DNA from: Melampsora larici-populina 98AG31
Taxonomy: Eukaryota; Basidiomycota; Pucciniomycetes; Pucciniales; Melampsoraceae
Reading direction: 5' to 3'
Assembly: GCF_000204055.1 (NCBI RefSeq)
Contig: NW_006768779.1
Coordinates: forward strand, 710,350-774,349
Length of the DNA stretch: 64,000 nucleotides
Numbering within the stretch: the first letter of the stretch is position 1; each line of letters opens with the position of its first letter. The position numbers were made by a program, and so were the translations under genes. Under the pieces are notes generated by a model, which ran no database searches, had not been told where the DNA came from, and saw nothing but the letters and a program-made list of their open reading frames with translations. Below are positions 22,876 through 34,850 of this stretch, in pieces.

Positions 22876-24529
22876 TGTTTTATGGGAATAGCTCTCTTTG
22901 ATTTTGTTCTGTCATTTCTTTTCTTTTTAGGGTCCTCTTTTTTGAGTTACATTATCTGGTGAATTTAACAAGATTGAGTGAACTGATATGCCATTTTACA
23001 AATCAAAAAATCTTGAGACTTTTATGAGCTGAAAGGTATTGTGAGATTGTGTAATAAGGAAATTATTGAACAGTGTAGAAATTCTTCTCATCTTCTAGAA
23101 TCTCTTCCACTCTCTTCTGCACAAACTGTTCCTGCAGTTTGCACCTAAGCTCCAGTTATCCTTATTGCTCTCTTGCTCCCACTCCATTCCATATACTTGG
23201 GTCACCTGGGGTGACTTGAGTAACTCTACCAGGAATGCCTGTCATAACCTTCAGAGGTATTTATGTACCAGTTTTTTTTAGGTCTGGTTCAACAGGGGAA
23301 TACAGTTTGCAATATCATGGAGGTGATGTATGAAGTCTGGCAATACACCTCAATTCTGACCCAAAGTTTATGATGTTTGAACAAAGAGCGAGTGTCAGTT
23401 ATGCTTCTTTTGAGTATTCAATCTCCAAGAATTGTGAGACAAAGATGAGTTAAGTGGATTGAATAAGGTGAGGATGAAAGAGCATGGAAGACTATGATAG
23501 AGTATGATAGATACTGGCACAGATGTGTAAAAAAATTCAAAGCACCAGCAGGCATACCCCAAGACATAATTTCTTTAGCTAGTTTTCCTTGACTAAGAGA
23601 TGTCACAAATTTGAGGAAACTCCAGCAGATTTTGATTGGAATCCCAAGCACAACCTGCACTGCAGTCTTGCTTGCAAATTTGTTGAATAGGCCGTTCAAA
23701 ATCCTTTGACCTGGAGGTTTACCCCAAAACATGAGGTGTACACTTGAGATTTGAGTTTTTGGTCCAGCAACTGTGGATGAGCTTTGAGATTCTGCCTGCC
23801 CAATTTGTTGACCACTGAGATTTGATGTCTTGCTCAGATCTTCAGGTTGACCTTTCTATTTTTCTAGACCTGCAAGGGTTCTGCTCCATCATCTTCATGT
23901 TTGGATTATATGGTATGGAAGTATATGTAATATAAAGGGAACATCAGCTTTGAGAAAGGTGAAATAACCTACACTGGAACACTTGGACTGAGATAAACCA
24001 TTAACCTGTACTTTGTGATGTCCTCGATATGCCCTCAAAAAAGGGAGAATCTGCCCAAGTCCTGTTAAGTGGGCTGGTGGTAAGCAGGATGATATGATTG
24101 ACTTCGTAACCATGATCAAAATCCATGTGAAATACTTGCACAGAACCTCATCCATTGCCAGAACAAGTTTACAGAGGTATGAATCATATGATGATCTTCA
24201 ATAAAAAACCTGATATGGACACATAAGGATGTGTCTTGGGTCATGGGAGACGTGTTGGCTTGTGAGTGGAGGGGAAGCAGAACAAGCCCAAATCAAGGGA
24301 CAAGGTATATTTTGTCACCTCCAAATCCATGAGTTATGAGGTCAAGTTGACTTTGATTTGTCTGCACCAAAAAGCACCTTGCACTGGGACACACCTGAGG
24401 TCAACATGTTATACCTGCAGATCTACAGGTATGCACCCTGCAGGAAGGTTACCAAAAGGGTAAGCATTATTTTTGTTGAAATACATGGACTCTAATAACA
24501 AACTAACCTTTCACATATGTTGGTAGACC
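22876..24529. other. Non-coding DNA
   Basis: Several frames under 105 codons occur on both strands, none with recognisable motifs. Probably the decayed 5' part of the hAT relic that follows. Confidence 0.4.
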
Positions 24530-25380
24530 TTTGTAGATGCAACAGCTTGAGTCAAGGGAAATGGACCTACCACTGCCAGATATATTGTTCTACAAATGTG
24601 TCATATCTGACCACAAAGTTTTTCAAGCCAATCAATTGGGTCATTCAAGCCTCAAAAAATCAATCAACAAGATGATCATGTGGCTCACCAAGTACTGTTA
24701 CAGAGCTGTTGACTTCAAAAGCATAGTTTGAGCCACAATCCTGATCCCTCAATTTCAAGGAAATTTCTTTGCAATACATTATCCTGATCACAATTGTGCT
24801 GTTAATTTGACTATCAAGACTGCTTTCAACAATTTTCTGGAATCGTCTGAGCAGCAAGAGCTGACCCCAACTCCTGAAAGTCACACTACTTCTAACAAAC
24901 CTGGTTTATTCAACATCTTTGGAGTTTCAAGATTTGGTAATAACAAAGCATCTGATTCCAAGCCTGAAGACTATTTGCAAGGGAAATGTCCAATGAAGAA
25001 GGATAAAATCCCACTTGATTGGTTGAAGGTTTGTTTCATTTCAATTTTGCTTGGATTTGCACTTGACCATGCTAACCTTGGTTCTTGACAGGAACATCAA
25101 CATCAATTCCCACTTCTTTTCCAGCTTTCCTGTGATTACCTGTTGGTGTCTGATTCTGATACATCATGAGCTTGTGAGCAAACGTTTTTGGCAGTTGCCA
25201 ATGTTTGCACCCCTTCACCAGGTTGGATGATCCCTAAGACTATGGAGTGGCTAGTAGGATCTTGAGCATGGCTGAAGGAAGGGATGATACCAGATGGCAA
25301 TTTTGCAGAAGCAGTAAAGGCTCCTCAAGTCTATATTGACGTTGTAGCCAAAAAACAAAAGGAATCTCTTGTTTGACATT
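24530..25380 (+). pseudogene. hAT transposase C-terminal relic
   Basis: Plus-strand pieces resemble the C-terminal third of a hAT transposase: INKMIMWLTKYCYRAVDFKS (about 24662-24720), FFAIHYPDHNCAVNLTIKTA (about 24770-24830), PEDYLQGKCPMKKDKIPLDW (about 24964-25023), then FPLLFQLSCDYLLVSDSD (about 25098-25150) and WLKEGMIPDGNFAEA (near 25268-25312). The last parts correspond to the hAT dimerisation region. Stops and frame changes interrupt it, and it differs from the transposase at 19591-21819, so it belongs to another hAT lineage. Confidence 0.65.
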
Positions 25381-25628
25381 GTTTTATTTCTTTCTGGAAA
25401 TTCTTATCAATCTCATCCTCTACATACCATACCAGTTTGTGTTTTAGGATTTCCCTTTGTATTTTTCAGAAGCAGTAGAGGCTCCTCAAGTCTATATTGA
25501 CATTGTAGCCAAAAAACAACAAAAGGAATCTCTTGTTCTACATTGTTTCATCTTTCTTAAAACCCTTATCAATTTCATCCTCTACATACCATACCAGTTT
25601 GTCTTGTAGTTTTTCCCTCTGTATTTTT
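25306..25628. repeat. Tandem duplication of ~161 bp
   Basis: CAGAAGCAGT[AA/AG]AGGCTCCTCAAG starts at 25306 and again at 25467, and the two units are alike to their ends (both include CTCTACATACCATACCAGTT). The duplication covers the end of the hAT relic. Confidence 0.85.
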
Positions 25629-26184
25629 GCAATACTGCACAAGATTCACAACATCTGTGTAATGTGTCAAACTATTGCGTAGCTCTCAATATTTCAAAGA
25701 AATTGTGCTTTTGCCACAAGATCCATTATTTCGCGTGGCGGATGTGGTGTTGTCAGAGCCAGCAGAGGGGGATCCTGGATGGCCATTTGTGAAGGTTGAA
25801 ATATGTGCATAAATTTCTACTAACTTTGACTTTTTTGAAACTCTGGTTTAGTTTACAAACCAATGTAAATCATGTGGTGAAATGTGTAAGCAGAAGATTA
25901 CCAACCTTGAAGTCCTGTGAGGGAGTGACTGACTAAGACTGGGTCACTTTCAGTGCACTCATCTCTTATCATGAGCTGAATGTGAAAGAGACTAATGATT
26001 GAAACTTGATATGTAAGATGATTTACTTACACCATATCAAATTAAGCATCACCATATCACTGGGTAATCCCATCATTGTTAACCAAGACTTAGCCTCAAT
26101 CAATCTCTCTCATGATAAACTTCTGCATGAAAACAAATCTCATTAAACCAACCCCAAACGCCTCCCAACCTTTCAAAAACATAA
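25629..26184. other. Intergenic DNA, 3' side of SNAPC3-like gene
   Basis: No recognisable gene. The right part may hold the 3' untranslated region of the minus-strand gene that ends at 26185. Confidence 0.4.
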
Positions 26185-28424
26185 TCAAGATCCTAACAAA
26201 GGTACAACCCACCATTCTCTACCTGCCACTTTCCCAATCCTAAATCCAGTTTCATGACCATGTAACAATTCAAAACATCTTTCACAAACAAAACAAGGTG
26301 ATTCATCTACTAATTCATCATTCATGATCACCAGTTTTGCTGGATCTCGATCACATACTCTACACTTGGGTGAAGTTAATCGGGATAGAAAGGTAGTGAT
26401 TGGATAACATCCTTCGATGATGGTAGGTAAGATATTTCCATTAGGAACTTTTGGTAAATTTGGATCTGTTGGATGTACAGCTCTATTTTTCAAAGACAAA
26501 ATTTTAGTAATTCATCAGAACAAATAATAAATATATTCTCAAAAGCGGTTTCTGACTTACCTTATGTCATCTACTGTAAAGATATGTTCACAATTACCTT
26601 GATGTAGCATCCAATAAGGTTCTCCAATTTGTAACTCTAATTCTTCAAATCGTACAGATTCCATTCCAGTTGAAGATAATATCAATTGCGGACGTGAACT
26701 TGAATGAGATTGGGATCGATTAACTTGAATATCACTTGAGCTTTCATCTTCTTTAGGCTCTTGGTCTACAATTTCAGGTCCACCTGGCGCCATTGACTTG
26801 GTTAATCGCTGAAGTAATCTGAATTTGATGATTGAACCCTTAGTATCACATCAAAGAGAGAAAATTGGACAAAATAGTTTCGAGAACTTACTCGCCATAG
26901 TCTGATTTACCTGCTACTCCAAGTCCTCTTCGATCAGGATAACAAACCCCTTCTAAAGCCAACACACAACCGGCATCCCATTTCTCATTCAACCAACTCG
27001 TACCATCATGTCTAGGAATATAATCAGCCGCACAAACTACAGAGTCTTTGAGTTCAGCGAGAGTTTGAGTCGAGAGAATATGAATAGTTTGTTGACGGGG
27101 TGCAATTGCCTTGGTCTCGCGTTCGGTTATAGTAGATGTAGCACGATCGATTGATCTTGCAAGAGGATGAAACGTGATGGTAAGGAGTACAGCAGGTTGC
27201 GAGGGTCTTTTGATGGCCAATTCATTCAACTCTTTGACTCTCGCAGTTGGTAATGTGGAAAAGATCTAACGATTGAACATAAAGATGGAATTTAAGCGAT
27301 GAAAGACATGATCCAGAGAAAAAGACAAACCGGTTGAGTGGATGTATTCCAATCCGATCTTCCAACTGCTTTGACAAAATTCATCCCATCATAACTTTGT
27401 TTGAGTGTACGTAATTCAGTGGCTTCAAGTCTACCAATCAATTGTTTGATTTGATCGGGTTTCTCTTCAATTGGTACACGTGGACCTGCTGCTTTTTTTC
27501 GAATCCGTTTCGGTTTAGCGAATGCAGTTTGTTCAGTTGGTTTTTGATATGACGTATTTGCGATTGTAGAAAGTGATGTAGTAGGTCGAGACTAGATTGT
27601 TGGCATAAGTAATAACTTTGCTTAGCTTTAAACATACAGTGAAAAAGAAAACGTAATTAGAAGAAGACTTACAAAGAGTGTGGGATCAAGATAATCGGGT
27701 GGGTTGAGAGGAGTGACTGGAATGTCCGATGTAGAAGTTTGAGCGGAAGAAAATGAGTTTTGTCGACGATTCTCCAAGATATTAGCCAGATATGGAGTAG
27801 GCGTTTGTTCTAGAAATCTAGGACGTTTAGTAGGTCTTGGATCAGGTTGAGTATCGTGAACTGGGATAGAGTCTTCTGCATCTTCTGGTCGAGATGATTG
27901 ATCGAGAGTATGAAGAGCGTGTAAAGAACCATAAGGAGTTGCTAATTCATGTTGATGATCACGTAGTTCTGATATCAGATTAGAATCCTTGTAGATAGGA
28001 ATCAATGGAGTGGTGAGATCGAGAAGACTGAATTCGAAATGGTAAGCTTGAGTGAGATTATAGTAAGAAAGGATTGCTAGTGAGTAACCGACCTACAAGA
28101 TCGAACGAGTGAGTCAAGTTGATTTGAAGGTAAATCGGTTGACCAATCATTAAGGTCGAAATCTTTTGAAGGTTTTATAAGTTGATAAGTTTGTTTTGCA
28201 AATTGAGCTATGTTGACTTTCTGAGATGAAGGTAAGAATGAATCTAGAACTCTTGATTGATTCTTTAATTGAGATCGAGTTGGTTTAGGTGGTAATGGTT
28301 GTGGTTGAGAGGGTGAGGTAGTGTTACTATTAGTTGATGAAGTCAAATCAGATTGAAGTTGTGATGATGATGAAGATTGTTGATGTGATTTAAGTTGAGA
28401 ATGAGAATGAGAATGAGAAGACAT
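26185..28424 (-). CDS. snRNA-activating protein complex subunit 3 (SNAPC3/SNAP50-like)
   Basis: Subunit of the complex that binds the proximal sequence element and drives snRNA transcription by RNA polymerases II and III in animals and plants. Six exons give a continuous frame of 625 codons plus stop: 28424-28093, 28027-27673, 27591-27331, 27265-26892, 26818-26561, 26482-26185. The C-terminal half matches the SNAP50 zinc-finger domain: LLTITFHP, TLAELKDSVVCAADYIP, LALEGVCYPDRRG, SVRFEELELQIGEPYWMLHQ followed by GNCEHIFTVDDIR, and KCRVCDRDPAKLVIMNDELV, then CFVCERCFELLHG. All Cys/His ligand positions of the domain appear present (HQGNCEH, CRVC, CFVCERC). The N-terminus is Ser/His/Gln-rich and probably disordered. 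ATG 28424 was chosen; no downstream alternative was needed. It is divergent from the gene at 28585 with about 160 bp between starts. Confidence 0.85.
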
Positions 28425-28584
28425 GCTGAGCAGTTCGTAGACCGAGTTTACCAAATTCCAATCGATGGTCAGCTTGTGGTAAAGAAACTGAATCTAATTC
28501 AAGTTCAAGTTTATGTAATAGACTTTCAAGTTTCAATTCATCCTCATCATCATCATCACCATCGTAGTATTTAGTACCATTACC
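28425..28584. promoter_or_regulatory. Shared divergent promoter region
   Basis: The 160 bp between the start codons of the SNAPC3-like gene (minus) and the aminotransferase-IV gene (plus). It contains a TCATCATCATCA-type microsatellite. No TATA box is evident, and bidirectional promoter use is inferred from the spacing. Confidence 0.45.
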
Positions 28585-29517
28585 ATGACTGATAATAAGA
28601 ATTCAGCTCAGCAATCATCATCATCAACAGTTCCATTCGAACTACTCACTACTATGCTCTATGATCCAAATCAAGATCCATCCTTACCACTTCTTGAACG
28701 ACATTTGAATCGTTTAAGAAATGCTCATCAGTCCCTTGCAATCCAATTACCTCAATCTTGGTGTGCAACTCATGAACCATGCGAACCCCATTTGATCCAG
28801 AATAAGATATTGACCGTCGCTCAAGGTCCAATAGCTCTTAGACTACGTGTGACCGTTGGACCGGACAATCAAGTCACGATCATTTCTTCACCTTTTATCA
28901 CTCAAAGCAGTTAGTTTATAACGTCTAGATCAGCTTTCTATTGCTCGTCTGACATTATTTTTCTGTAGGACATTCTCAACTTCCAATCTCAGTGATTGAT
29001 GATCAACCTACCAAGTATGAAACTCCATTTTTGCTTTTCAAGACAACTCAAAGAGATCTATATGATTCAGTCCGATCACGTCATCGTCCGTCTCCTCTCA
29101 ATTTCTTTTGTTTTGAATCAATCTCATTTTTTCTCTTTTCGCATAGATGTCAGTTTGGTGAACGATGGAAAACAGCCATTTGATGTTTTAATGTATAATT
29201 CAGATGGTCAACTTACCGAATCTACTATTGCAAATGTAGCAGTTAAAAGACCGGATAGTCAAACATGGATTACTCCTGCTACTTCTTGTGGATTGTTACC
29301 TGGTGTGAAACGTGAAGAACTGTTAGAAAAAGGTGAAATACAAGAGGGTATCATCATGATTTCTGAATTGGTTAGTATTTGACTTCACAACTTATGATGA
29401 GTGACTGGATTGGAAAGCTGATATGTTTGGCAGGCTTCGGGAACATGGGATGTGATTTGTTTCAACGCTTTACGTGGTGTTTATCCGGTTCAACTTCAAC
29501 TTGGAACAAATCTCTAA
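28585..29517 (+). CDS. Class IV aminotransferase-like, probable aminodeoxychorismate lyase
   Basis: Probable 4-amino-4-deoxychorismate lyase (Abz2/PabC type), which makes p-aminobenzoate for folate using PLP. Four exons, 28585-28909, 28969-29079, 29147-29370 and 29434-29517, join to 247 residues. Fold-type-IV features in order are FELLTTMLYD and LLERHLNRLRNAHQSL near the start, YETPFLLFKTTQRDLYDSVR with the candidate Schiff-base Lys in FKTT, DVLMYNSDGQLTESTIANVA (the T-E-S/T-x-x-N cofactor phosphate-binding motif), and WITPATSCGLLPGVKREELL, with a short C-terminus after ISEL. It is shorter than yeast Abz2 and closer to bacterial PabC in size. A branched-chain-aminotransferase-like role is the alternative, but the GLLPGVKR segment and size favour the lyase. 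Confidence 0.75.
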
Positions 29518-31224
29518 ACCTATCTCGATTTATGAAAGTTTAACGATGGAGACTGGAATTTAACGATAAACAGAATATCTTTTCGAGTGTGATGTTTTAT
29601 AGTGGATTTCACAAAGCTTGCACAGCCTTCCTTTTCCTATGACTCACCGAAATGCACGCACGGAGACGTTTGGACAAAAAGGAAAAAAATTATTCACTTT
29701 CTTTGTTACTCTTCATTGAAATACCAGCATCCCTTTGTAAATCTCAGCACCCCTTTGTAATTGTAAAAAAGTTAGCAATCATCTTTCTGCTCAGCGGTTA
29801 AATTTGGAAACAACGGATCTACGTGATCTTCCTTCAGTCCCTATTCAACCGTTAGGATATGGTGACGTACTTGTAGTAAATTGTTTCATTATGACACACT
29901 TGAAAGATCTTTTGCGCCATCCTAGATCCCTTGTTTGCATAAGGTAGTTACCAAGATTGATAGCAAGATTGTCTTACTTGCACAAAAAAACCCTCAATCT
30001 TGAAAAGGCTTATACCATTGTCAATGTGCCAGTCCAAAATTTCTTTCCAGTTGAGTCTTGGTATGCAATTTACTCAATAGCCTTTTCTTACTTCTTTTTT
30101 AAGAAGCTTGGGCATCTCATCATTGGAAGATAGAGTCAGCAGTGACCTCTTTGAAAGTACTCACTACCAGCATTAATGAGAACATGAGTCCCAGGGACCA
30201 CATTCCCCTGCTGTTACTGTCAAAGAGCGCAATGAATACTTACCAAGTAGCCACTGTGATATATGTAGTCAATTTTTTGAAACACTGATTCAATCTGAAC
30301 AAAGTTACAGAATGTATTGTATGTGATTTGCTTATCCAGCTTGGTCCCACCAAGGAAGCTCTTTAATGCTGGCAGTGGCTGAACACCGACCTGCATTCAA
30401 CTGAGGCAATATGTTGATCAATGGCTCAATTGCATTCTTCCTTCACAATGCTCTTACTCAGATATGATAAGCCAAGTAAAAGCTCTGGGGTATACTCCAG
30501 ATGAGTGATGCCAACTCCAACCTGTCAGTCAAGCTCAGATTATGTCTGATTGATGTGTTTTTTCAACCAACCCAATAACTGTTGCTGAAGGAGTTCCAGA
30601 TGAATCACTACATATATTCAAAATGTTGCCACATGGATTTGAAAACTCGTGGCATCACACAATGGACCTTTGATTGGTCAGTGGCAGACAGGGATGTTTG
30701 AAACTATGCAATTGCAATCTTCATTGTTAAAAATTGCAAATATGTCAAGGCAGAAGGTGCATTCAACCACCTATCAGTCAATCCACCTTGTATCCCCAAT
30801 GAGATGTGTATGGGGGTTGTACTTTGATGGATGTGAGGTTGTTCAGAGGAAATTTGCCAAGCATGCTGGTCTCCCCAAAAGTCCTTCAAAAAGAGATCTG
30901 CCATCAAACAGAATGCTAGGTTCAAATTATAGCTTGATTGGTTTGTATTGGTATAGCTGTGTCAATATCACACCAAAACTATCTTGGTCTCTCTTGGCTG
31001 GTAATATTGCCCACAAACCGTCTGATGTTTTGCCCCATCAAGACTGCTGTTTGGACATGAAATGGCAACCCAACAAAACTCCATATTCATCAGTGGGCTT
31101 GGTGTGGCAAAGTCAACAGTACACTGACTTAATCTGTAAACTTAATAGGGTGTCTTTCAATGACTGCTCATCTATTCTGGGACAGCTGCTTGCTTTGCAC
31201 AGCTTTGATCAATGTCAAACAGAG
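29518..31224. other. Intergenic DNA with repeat fragments
   Basis: No confident gene. It contains a MITE fragment (30262-30331) and an unrecognised open frame from 30649. Confidence 0.45.
30262..30331. repeat. Fragment of foldback family 1
   Basis: ATGTAGTCAATTTTTTGAAA and GTTACAGAATGTATTGTATG match the interior of the family-1 element near 7058-7125 (ATGTAGTCAATCTTTTGGAA, GTTACAGCATGTATTACATA). Both ends are missing. Confidence 0.6.
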
Positions 31225-31269
31225 CAACACAGCCACTATGCTATACAGTATTGTGACACTGTAGTATAG
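30649..31269 (+). other. Open frame of unknown nature, probably transposon-derived
   Basis: A 206-codon open frame rich in Cys, His, Gln and Trp whose 3' end runs into the element that starts at 31225, so the last codons cannot be native. Its label as a gene is doubtful. The overlapping frame also reads as protein-like in places (EGAFNHLSVNPPCIPNEMC, ICQACWSPQKSFKKRSA), so this could be a frameshifted relic. No family recognised. Confidence 0.3.
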
Positions 31270-32409
31270 TACTGAGCTTTCAATACTATACTTTGAAAGT
31301 ATAGTATTGAGTATGTCAAGAGGAAAAAGCACCCATGATACTATCAATCATTGAACCAGTTGCAGATACAACTCCAAGAAAAGCTCAACAATCAAAATCA
31401 GAATCAAGCCACTTGAATCCTTTCATCCTACATAAATTCTTGAGTAACCAGTTGTTTCAATCTTGTCTTCTTTGGCAATAAGAACAAGACATCATCAAGA
31501 TAAAAAGAAAATCAAGATGGACCCATTAATCAAATCAGATTGAAATCAAGACTTGATTTCAGACTTAATTTCAACACAAAATCAGAAGAATTGACCAAGG
31601 AATCAAGCTCAAAAGTAATATTAGATTCAAAATCAAAAGAAGCATAATCAATAAAGAAAATCAAGGCAATTTTGCTGATTGAATTCCATTGACTATTTTT
31701 CAGCTCCTTCAGGTCATCACTCTCAACTTACACCTTGGTCAAGAACATGTCTGGCCCTATCTCATTTGTACTACTAACAAGTGTGCAAATCATTTTGATC
31801 TCCATTGAAATACTTGAAATCAACAGTATCAGAGCTTATTTTTCTTGTTAGAGCACAATGATAGAACAGCTATCAAAAATGAAATAACAAGTTTGATTTC
31901 ATCTATTTTGTAATGCTGATAAGGGGCAAACCCTGTGAGTTTCCATTTATTCTTGATGCCAATACAGTCATCTTACATTAACAACTATCAATAGAAAGAA
32001 ATCAGGAAAATGATGTTTGCTGTGTGATCTCTATACCATCTACAATGTTCAGTCTACATGATTTCACTCTTTACATGAATTCAGACACCAGGGAATCTTG
32101 TCAAAACTTGTATTTTCTCTTTTTCTTGTTGCTGGCTGCTTTTTTGACCTAAAAGAATATTTTCTTCAATCACACTTTGGTCAAACACAAGAACACAATT
32201 GCAAACATTTTCATACCTAATACTATTGTACATACGTACACTGTTGTGGGTATGTTGGTGAGGGGCTTGATGGGGACAATCTCATCAGGTTGATTGATTG
32301 GTCATGTTGTTATTGATCATCTGATTAATTGTAAGGAGTTGTATGTGAGGTGATATACCAGGTATAGTGCTATACTGGTATGGTATAGTATAGTATAGTG
32401 GCCATGTTG
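31225..32409. mobile_element. 1.2-kb non-autonomous TIR element
   Basis: The left end CAACACAGCCACTATGCTAT and the right end, reverse-complemented, CAACATGGCCACTATACTAT, are inverted repeats followed by TATAGTA-type subterminal repeats. This is the same design as the 2.9-kb element at 14788 (CAAGGCTGCCACTATAC), so the two look like one family or relatives. No clear target duplication. The interior has no gene. Confidence 0.65.
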
Positions 32410-34850
32410 CTGTGACCCAACCCTAAAGTTCAGGGCTGGTCACAGTGCCAAATCTGTCCTTGTGTGGACCCAAGGGATTTCAAAAACCACTCCGGGCCAA
32501 CCAGGACACATCTTGAATGCTTTATAGGCGTAAAAATGTGCTAAAAATGCAATGATTTTGACCATTTGTTGCCATTGTATGTGTATCATAAGTTCTCTAG
32601 AGGCTACAGCCATACTGAGAATGATTGACCACTTTTTTCAAAGAGTTGCCATAGTGGTCAAAACCAACCAAAAAGTGTTTTGACAGGCTTTGGATTCTCT
32701 GTATGCACAAATTCAGCAGACAAACAAAACTTGATCAAAAACAAAACCAGATTTTGCACCATGATGTGCTTTTCAAAAAAAACATTCATTCTCAGACAGG
32801 CTGTATGTGGGCCTACCTGAACATCCAAAAGACTGAGCCTATGTTGAAAGAAAAAGATTAAAAATGATTGGACAAAAAAACCACGGGTACCCGGGCGGTC
32901 TGGGTCACCGGCGTGCCCGCATGGCGTCTGTGATAGGGCGCGCACTATCACCTCCGGGTCCAGCGAGCTGCTTTTGAAAAACTATTCATCCAACTTTGAC
33001 ATCCACCCAGATATCCTCATCAGTCCTCATCACATGGTGATCATTTGAGATCAGGTGAGAGTCCCTGAAGAGAAATATCAAGGGTCTTCATCAGTTGAAC
33101 TTCTGATGTTAAAATGCTTGGCTATTTCACATTTTTAGCCTTTTATTTGTACAAGCGCTTCCCCACTTTAAGGATCTCTTACGATGATGAGAGCAGTTGG
33201 ACTCGGAGGCTGTGCTATTATTATTAGTCAATTCAAGTGTGAGAGTCTTCATTTATTTACTAAACCATCGATTTGTATTCTCAAGAGCACTCTCGCTCCC
33301 TATGATGAACCTTTTCATTTTCAATTCCCTTGAGCTCCATCACATCAAAGAACAGTTGACGAGGAAAACATACAAAGAACACATCCAACTTTTTGTACAT
33401 CCAAATTGGTTTTAAAATCGCCAAAACAAACAAACACGAAGCAAAAGTCTTGATCACTCTTAGAAGACTACGAATCTTATCAATCGATCGTTTTCTTTCT
33501 TTTCACACTTTACAAAAAGTTATTATCGATAAATTCAATCAAAGATATATATATCAATTGATATTGACCACTTCTTGATTAGATAAGATTATAAAGATAA
33601 ACCGTATTTAGATAAGAAATCATTTCAAGATTTTGGATCTTCAGTGATAACGATTTACCCATGATAAGGATTTGAGTGATTTCAACAAGTTTGACAAAGA
33701 TAAAATACTACACCACAGATCGAATTGTAAGCTCTTTTTTTACAAAAAACATTCGAATCGATTTACTTTCCCTTTCGCTCTCTCGGAAAGGCTGACATAC
33801 AAAAGTCGCTTCGAATAACTTTGAAGTTTTCCCTGAAGCAAAACTAGAAAGTTTTTTTTGAAAACATCTGAATCTTCACTTTTGCTTAGATAATTCATTA
33901 TTTAACGACTGAGCATTTTCAATTTCAATCTCAAGCTATACTACCAACTTTCATCACTCACCTGGCATCCACTACCAATTCTAATCCCATTACGATTGGG
34001 ATATCTCTCTTTTACAAAAGTGGGTTTGTTTTCCTTTATTTCAATGATGATAAGTTATTGGATTCTACATTTTTTGCGATAATTTCCAAACTTTGACAGT
34101 TTGACTTCATTCACAATGTCCATGCCTTATTAATTCTTCTTAACTCCTTCCTCAGCCGTATATATAAAACTTCCGAATCGTATCCTTACTTCATATACGA
34201 GTCTATTCCTATCCTAAGCTTCAAGTTCCGTTCCACCAGCCAATTCGTCAAGCCGTGGGGATCGACAAGAGGGCATTGAAACATACTAAATCTGATCACA
34301 ATCTTGAAATATTGGTTGGTTTGACGTCCTTAGTTGACAAGTGATGTGAGTCATAATAATCCCTCATCCATCCACATCTATGTTCTCAAATTCGATTGAA
34401 AATGGTTTCAATGAATTCTTATTTCTTTGCACGTTTCATCCATAGAACATTAAACCCCACCCTCAAACTTGTCTGTTCTTATAACAATTTCATCAGTAGT
34501 CTCTAGCTGTGTCCAGCGTATAGTACATACACGTTAACTCTCTCGTCTCCCGAGTGTGATTGTGAACTTTCTCCTCATCAATCAAACACACCCTCTTGGA
34601 TAGTACAGCCACAAAGTAGAGACTCTTGAGTTTTTCGGTTCTCCTCGCGGCTCAAACAATTTCACTTCGATCAGACTATTTGTCCCCTCAATATATATTT
34701 ACGTAAACTGTTTCAACAACATCCTGCAGAGTCTCATCAAGTCATAACAAGACTAACTTAAATAAGACTGCATACATTCTACACCCCTCTTTTTTGCCCA
34801 TCTTCTTTCTCTCGCTTTTGACATCTTCATCCTCAAGTTCAACTTTTACA
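32410..34850. other. Intergenic DNA upstream of the atypical kinase
   Basis: No gene recognised. At 32880-32965 there is a GC-rich islet (CGGGTACCCGGGCGG, TAGGGCGCGCACTATCA) unlike its surroundings. The 3' part, pyrimidine-rich from about 34450, may hold the promoter and leader of the kinase at 34851. Confidence 0.45.

Noticed and set aside
31828..31840. GTATCAGAGC resembles a copia-type primer-binding site
   Set aside because: No long terminal repeat borders it and no gag or pol follows; it lies inside a non-coding TIR element.
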